Origin: Montifringilla adamsi
Lineage: Eukaryota; Chordata; Aves; Passeriformes; Passeridae
Direction of reading: 5' to 3'
DNA: 64,000 nucleotides
Assembly (NCBI GenBank): GCA_017590115.1
Contig: JAGGNK010006482.1
Span: 62,001 to 126,000, forward strand
The notes below the pieces were generated by a model. That model was not told where the DNA came from. It worked only from the letters and a program-made list of their open reading frames with translations, and did not search any database. This document shows, piece by piece, positions 60,401-64,000 of this stretch (its first letter is position 1; the number at the start of each line of letters is the position of its first letter). A program made the position numbers and the translations under genes.

Positions 60401-62152
60401 GGGACAAAAGCTGGGAGAATGGTAAATAAATACACATTTGGCTGCCAAATTTGCTTTCAAAGGGCAGAAAATCAGAGGCACTGTGACTTGGTGAAGGCAG
60501 TGAACTTGGGGCAGTGTTGTGGGCAGAGAGCTGGGAGTAGTGCTGTGGGAAGGGAGCTGGGGGCAGTGCTGTCAGCAGCGAGGGGAAGCCAGGGGCTGAG
60601 GGGGCTGTGGGCAGCTGCAATCATAGCCCCTTGCTAGAGGAGCCCCATCCCAACAAACGAGGAAAAACTTCGGAATTACAGCAACTTCATGCCAGATTCC
60701 TCTCCTCTGCCACTGGCTGTCACCCCCTGGCTGGTTCTCTTCCTGCTCCCTCCTGGTTGCCTGTCTCAGTTTAGCCAAGCTGCTTGAGCCACGTTTCCTT
60801 AGTTGCTCTGCTCAACCATCTGTGCCAGTTCCCCATCCACAGGAGCAGCTGCCCCAGCCACATTTGGGACTGGAGCCCTGGGACTTCACAGGCCCAGTCC
60901 TTAGGAAAAACAAAGCTGCTCCCAGTAACACCAGTGCAAAACTCTCTGCAACAGAGCATCCTTGAGACCTCGGTTGCAGTTTTGCATGAGGATTACCCTT
61001 GGGAGCCAAAGTGCTGGTCAGCAGGGTGGGACTAACAGGGAGACCAACAGAGTTCCACACTGATCCCCTGGGAAGGGTTTTACCCTTTCCAGGGAGTCTG
61101 TGCTAAAAGGAGGGATGGGCACCTCTGCTTCCCACAGTGACTTGCTTGCACTGAGGCATGGGAGCCACTGCCTTTCCTTTGCATAAGACACTCTGCACCC
61201 CAAAAATTCCCAGATTTTCCAATTCATGGCCAGACATTCCCTTTCCTTTCAAAAACCCTGCCCTGGGTGGGGGCACCCATGAAATTGTGCTGGTCTCCTG
61301 CTAGGGCTGATCCCACAGCAAAGGCTCACCAACCATCACATCCCATAGCATCATCCCACACTGAGGGGACAGGCACAGAGTAACTGTAGCAGGAGCAGCA
61401 GCCCTGGGGCACCTGAGGACACACATCCTCACCCATTCTGATCCCGCCTGCTCCACTCACTGCCTTTTTTAAGCAGTTGCCCTTGCTTTTGGAGCTGCCT
61501 CCCAGAAGCAAATAAGACCAGGAATTTTGGAGCCAAGCTGTGTCTCGGCCGCAGCGTCAGAGCGGTGAACAGGGAGATTTATGGCCCTGTCTTGAGCCGC
61601 TTGGGTCTCACAAATCACTGCACTGGCCCCAAATGCCTCTTATTTAATATAAATGAAAATAAAAATAACAACAGATTCTCAGGCCACCGTCCAGCAGCTG
61701 GAGCAGGATCTGAATTCTCTTCAGTGAGAAGACGGGGCCCCGGTGTGCAGAGCAGGGCTGGGCAGGGATGAGCCTCCAGCCTGGACATACAGTAGCTTCT
61801 GGGGAGGATATGGGGACTAAGCAGCCATCTGAAAGAGCCATGGTGGGACACTGGAGGCTGCACGGGAGCAGCCACAACCAGAGGGATGTGAAGCCATTAG
61901 CAATAACCCCCCTGCACTGAGATATAGGGGATATAGAAGCCCCTCTCTCTCTATTGCTTTTCAACCCAGTGGCAAAGCTTTAATTTCAGGGAAAGCAGGT
62001 GCTGGGGAGCCTTACCCGATGATGTACGCCAGGACGATGAGCTGGATCAGCCGGAAGGTCAGTCCCACCTTCTTGTTCCTCACCAGCACCATCCGAGGGG
62101 TGTCATACTCGAAGAGGAAGGAGGACAACTTGTCCATGCACTTCTGCCCCAT
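51400..62152 (-). CDS. P2RX1: P2RX1, ATP-gated cation channel P2X1 (complete, 12 coding exons)
   Basis: P2X1 is a trimeric plasma-membrane channel opened by extracellular ATP, passing Na+ and Ca2+, best known in platelets and smooth muscle. Twelve exons (listed separately) join in frame to 390 residues; human P2X1 has 399. The N-terminus contains [15 protein letters not shown], including the T18-x-R protein kinase C motif. TM1 spans about residues 30-50 and TM2 about 332-356. ATP-site residues are K68, K70, T186, N291-F292-R293 and K310. All ten ectodomain cysteines are present (117, 126, 132, 149, 159, 165, 217, 227, 261, 270). The YxxxK motif is Y364-K368. [17 protein letters not shown] and VMTNFIVTP distinguish it from P2X5 and P2X4. 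The tail after residue 373 does not resemble the human one. Ten of eleven introns have strong donors; intron 7 (GTACTT) is weaker. CAMKK1 lies downstream on the same strand, as in human. Confidence 0.96.
51960..52052 (-). CDS. P2RX1: P2RX1 coding exon 11 (end of TM2, YxxxK motif)
   Basis: This exon encodes residues 346-376 (93 bases, phase 0 at both ends). It opens [13 protein letters not shown], the cytoplasmic half of TM2 with the conserved Asp351. It then has [13 protein letters not shown], which contains the P2X membrane-retention motif YxxxK. The donor is CCT|GTAAGT. Confidence 0.93.
52684..52749 (-). CDS. P2RX1: P2RX1 coding exon 10 (TM2)
   Basis: This exon encodes residues 324-345 (66 bases, phase 0 at both ends): [18 protein letters not shown] followed by IFGV. 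It forms the pore-lining outer part of TM2 and the gate region, and is virtually identical to mammalian P2X1. Confidence 0.97.
53423..53513 (-). CDS. P2RX1: P2RX1 coding exon 9 (ATP-site lysine)
   Basis: This exon completes R293 and encodes up to K323 (91 bases). [15 protein letters not shown] carries K310, the equivalent of the human ATP-phosphate contact K309. The ENGT glycosylation sequon I recall for the human protein is absent here (KEDGMEKRT). Confidence 0.96.
54121..54251 (-). CDS. P2RX1: P2RX1 coding exon 8 (lower body, NFR motif)
   Basis: This exon encodes residues 250-292 plus two bases of R293 (131 bases). It opens [16 protein letters not shown] and closes SPGFNF(R), the NFR motif that contacts ATP. 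C261 and C270 form the last disulphide. The loop [10 protein letters not shown] is one residue longer than human, shifting later numbering by one, and includes an NVS sequon. Confidence 0.97.
54698..54840 (-). mobile_element. CR1 LINE fragment in P2RX1 intron 7 (minus orientation)
   Basis: The plus strand reads TAGAATCTTAGAATTTTTTG, GGTTGGAAGGGACCATAAAG, a CTATCTTGTTCCAAACC segment, CTGCCATGAGCAGGGACAC, a TTCTACTAGACCAG segment and GGGCAGCCATAGCTTCTC. This is the reverse complement of the CR1 3' end. It lies in the same orientation as the P2RX1 transcript and is 5'-truncated. Confidence 0.9.
55367..55508 (-). CDS. P2RX1: P2RX1 coding exon 7 (cysteine pair 217/227)
   Basis: This exon completes R202 and encodes up to K249 (142 bases). 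Key parts are RNLVESV, the C217/C227 disulphide pair, and [19 protein letters not shown]242-F-T is a glycosylation sequon. The donor AAG|GTACTT departs from consensus at +4 to +6 and is the weakest in the gene, but phase 0 continuation into GGVVG of exon 8 confirms it. Confidence 0.95.
56680..56760 (-). CDS. P2RX1: P2RX1 coding exon 6 (ATP-site threonine)
   Basis: This exon completes S175 and ends with two bases of R202 (81 bases, a length I recall as usual for this P2X exon). [17 protein letters not shown] contains T186, which contacts the ATP adenine. In human P2X1 the residue two before it is Asn (NFT sequon); here it is Lys (KFT), so that glycosylation site is missing. Confidence 0.96.
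57006..57102 (-). CDS. P2RX1: P2RX1 coding exon 5 (head-domain cysteines)
   Basis: This exon encodes from G143 to two bases of S175 (97 bases). [20 protein letters not shown] is followed by [10 protein letters not shown]. It supplies C149, C159 and C165 of the head domain, and N153-S-T keeps the conserved glycosylation sequon. Confidence 0.97.
57393..57426. repeat. 17-bp perfect tandem duplication in P2RX1 intron 4
   Basis: TCCTGATTAACCTTTTG is present twice in direct succession (57393-57409 and 57410-57426). The copies are identical, so the duplication is recent or assembly-borne. It is intronic and does not touch a splice site. Confidence 0.9.
57601..57670 (-). CDS. P2RX1: P2RX1 coding exon 4 (head domain)
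   Basis: This exon encodes residues 120-142 and the first base of G143 (70 bases). [20 protein letters not shown] carries C126 and C132. This loop is the most variable part of the P2X head, and only the cysteine spacing and basic end match human. The frame continues correctly on both sides. Confidence 0.93.
58120..58191 (-). CDS. P2RX1: P2RX1 coding exon 3 (body beta-strand)
   Basis: This exon encodes residues 96-119 (72 bases, phase 0 both ends): [20 protein letters not shown] followed by TCPE. It matches human P2X1 closely and contains C117, the first ectodomain cysteine. Confidence 0.97.
58597..58744 (-). CDS. P2RX1: P2RX1 coding exon 2 (end of TM1, ATP-site lysines)
   Basis: This exon completes G46 and encodes up to Q95 (148 bases). 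It opens [10 protein letters not shown], continues [11 protein letters not shown] with ATP-phosphate contacts K68 and K70, and ends [12 protein letters not shown]. The donor is CAG|GTAAGG. Confidence 0.97.
59389..59525 (+). promoter_or_regulatory. AP-1/NF-E2-like site, TATA box and CpG cluster in P2RX1 intron 1
   Basis: TGACTCA at 59389-59395 is followed by TATAAA at 59403-59408, then by about 90 bases with roughly ten CpGs (for example CCCGGCGCCGCAG), in an intron that is otherwise CpG-poor. The layout looks like a compact promoter or enhancer. TGACTCA is an AP-1/NF-E2 core, and NF-E2 works in the megakaryocyte lineage where mammalian P2RX1 is expressed. If it is a promoter, the TATA box as read would fire antisense to P2RX1. 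A decayed LTR is another possibility. Confidence 0.3.
62016..62152 (-). CDS. P2RX1: P2RX1 coding exon 1 (N-terminus and TM1)
   Basis: This exon encodes residues 1-45 plus two bases of G46 (137 bases). After [11 protein letters not shown] comes [19 protein letters not shown], the conserved cytosolic start with T18-P-R, then TM1. The ATG has a strong context (ACAGCCATGG). The first 11 residues differ from human, as is common in P2X N-termini. The donor is CGG|GTAAGG. Confidence 0.97.
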
Positions 62153-62400
62153 GGCTGTGCCAGGGCTGTGCCGCAGCCTCCCGGCTCTTCACTGCGCCCT
62201 GGGCTGGGCCGTGCCCGCCGCCGCTCCGGCAGCTCCTCTGTTTGCAGATTAAAAAAACAAAATAAGAATGCTATCGGCGTGGCTCTGAGCACATCTGGGC
62301 TGTCGGGTTTCCTCCTCTGCGCAGGGATGAGGCTTCCTCTTCCTATAAGCTCTGGGCTGGGAACAGCGGGTGCCCTACATGGTCGGGGGGTGGGACAGGG
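62153..62400 (-). promoter_or_regulatory. P2RX1: P2RX1 5' UTR and proximal promoter region
   Basis: The first 100 bases upstream of the start codon are GC-rich (GGAGCGGCGGCGGGCACGG), followed by an AT-rich string. Further upstream on the minus strand are two ETS-like cores, AGAGGAAGCC and GAGGAAAC, and a TTATAG string near 62345. Such cores suit blood-cell expression, but no start site can be fixed. An intron in the 5' UTR is not excluded. Confidence 0.4.
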
Positions 62401-64000
62401 TGTGGGAGGGTGCAGGGCCACCCTGTTGCCAAGCCCTCATGCCACCAGGACAAAGCCATCTGTCTGTGAGCGATGCTCCCTCGCCCGGCAGGAGCCTTCC
62501 CTGGGGACTGAGAGGCTGCAGGCAGGGCTTGGGATGAGCAGAGACCACGAGGCATTCCTGGGGGCAACAGTGGGATGGAAGAAATTGTGGGGGTCCCGGG
62601 AGAAATTTTAGGAATTAGGATTGGGATATCATCTTTCCTATCACAACAGCCACCTCAAGCTGTGTGTCCTGAGTCCGTGTCCTACTCTGTCTCCCAAAAG
62701 CTGTCCCAGAAAAAGGGTCGGGAAAGAGAAGGGGGAGCACCCGAAAGCCCAGCTCAGCAATTCGGAGCTGACCCACGGAGCAGAAGGGCACCCAGCTTGG
62801 CCCCCTCCCATGGTGAGGCCAGACAGCTGGGGCTTGGCTCCTTCCCAGCACTTGCACTGGGCTGGGCTGGGTGCATTTGGAAGCATTTCCAGCATTTCCT
62901 GAATGGCCTGGATGTGAGCAGGGCCAGGCGAGCTGGGGTCACTGCGAGCGATGCTCGGCAGGGTGGTGCAGACACCACTGAAAACAAATATCTCTGAGAA
63001 AGGGACTGGATTTGACAGTGCCAGACTGAAATTTGGGGGCCAACAGCTGCAATGAAGGGGGTTGGCTCATTGCTGGGGAAGGCACAGAGGCTGTGGATGG
63101 GGGACCCCGTGGCCTCAGTGCATCCCACTGGGCAGCTCCAGGGCACACTCTGTGCTGGGGAGCACTGGGGCTGAGAAGGGAGCACTGGGTCTGTGTTTCT
63201 GGGTGAAAGAGAGGATGTTTTCCCCAGAAATCCCAGCACTGAGCTGCTTCAGCACTCCAGGCAGGGACAGGCTCCATGAACCTCAGTTCATCTGATGCCT
63301 CCCTTGGCCTCAAAGGAGACACTGGCTCTCTGCAGCCACCAAGCCTGGCATAAAGGCCATCTCTGCAGGAGGAATAAGTTTTGAAAGTAGGGAAAATCTT
63401 AACCTGCTGAGATGAATCTTTCCTTTCAGGAGTATTTCTTTTAGCCTCACTGCCTCTCAAGTTCACTTGTGGCTTGCTCACTGTCACATTTACCTTTCTA
63501 TCAATATATTACAGACCTGACAACTGTGAAATAAGTGGAAAAAATCAATTATCTTTGCTGGGCAACAAGGAAAAGTGGGGGAAAAGCAACTGAATAATTT
63601 ATCTGAATCTTTTGGCGTATCATAAAGCCTGGGAATCAAAATCAGATGATCCCACGTTGCAAGTGACGTGATGTGATCCCAATGCCCCAGTCCTCAGCAA
63701 CATGGAAAGCTGTCAGACAAGGAGCCAAAAGCAAGTACAAAATGCTGATGTTAATCATACAGATTGAAGGCTGATACTGCTATTGAGTGGAGCAGACAAA
63801 CCTTATAAGCTTAGATATCTGTCAGGAGAGAAGCAAATAACTTACTGTATGAAACGAGGCCTTTTAGGGAAGGCTGCTCACCCTTGCCAAGGCCATGGGG
63901 ATAATGAAAATAGGACAGCTAAATTTAACAGCAAAATGACTTGTAAAAGAGTCACTTCCAACCTCCTCTCTAGTACTTGAAGTCAATAAAATGGTTATAG
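62401..64000. other. region upstream of P2RX1, nothing recognised
   Basis: Open frames on both strands are overlapping chance frames. No exon of ATP2A3, the next gene expected from human order, was recognised before the right edge. No repeat family was identified. Confidence 0.6.

Noticed and set aside
51400..62152. P2RX5 or P2RX4 as the identity of the right-hand gene
   Set aside because: [44 protein letters not shown] and [13 protein letters not shown] fit P2X1 much better, and the neighbour CAMKK1 matches the human P2RX1 location.

Overview
The window is vertebrate nuclear DNA, and almost certainly from a bird, probably a songbird. Coding exons are short and widely spaced. Identifiable repeats are few: four pieces of CR1 LINE, the usual avian retroposon, and two solitary endogenous-retrovirus LTRs. 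One LTR is of a type I recognise from passerine genomes. There are no bacterial-style operons, CRISPR arrays or recognisable RNA genes, and most long open frames are chance frames in GC-rich, stop-poor intronic DNA.

Two genes are supported, both on the minus strand. At the left, 4948-5466 is the exon with the start codon of CAMKK1 (calcium/calmodulin-dependent protein kinase kinase 1). It encodes only the N-terminal regulatory 147 residues; the kinase-domain exons lie beyond the left edge. Its leader carries a 15-codon upstream ORF. The CAMKK1 promoter and non-coding first exon are best placed in the strong CpG island at about 43.48-44.05 kb, which makes intron 1 about 38 kb (5467-43672). This intron holds one CR1 piece, the two solo LTRs, a few microsatellites and some short CpG-bearing or palindromic segments that may be regulatory.

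At the right, 51400-62152 is the whole coding sequence of P2RX1, the ATP-gated cation channel P2X1. All 12 coding exons were read at base level. They join in frame to a 390-residue protein that has all ten ectodomain cysteines, the ATP-site lysines, two membrane helices and the YxxxK motif. The 3' UTR probably ends near 50.55 kb at a minus-strand AATAAA. The region between the genes (44.5-50.5 kb) shows only a CR1 piece and small repeats. The region right of P2RX1 (62.15-64 kb) is its promoter side.

Gene order and orientation (P2RX1 upstream of CAMKK1, same strand) match human 17p13.2, which independently supports both names. The two genes have no shared operon-like logic. P2RX1 admits Ca2+ on ATP binding and CAMKK1 responds to Ca2+/calmodulin, but any functional coupling would be speculation.

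I found no clearly new biological system. The points most worth a second look are the CAMKK1 upstream ORF, the lysine-rich P2X1 tail with a splice-donor consensus right after its stop, a CpG-rich TATA/AP-1-like cluster in P2RX1 intron 1, and the long homopolymer and CR1 insertion beside the CAMKK1 CpG island.
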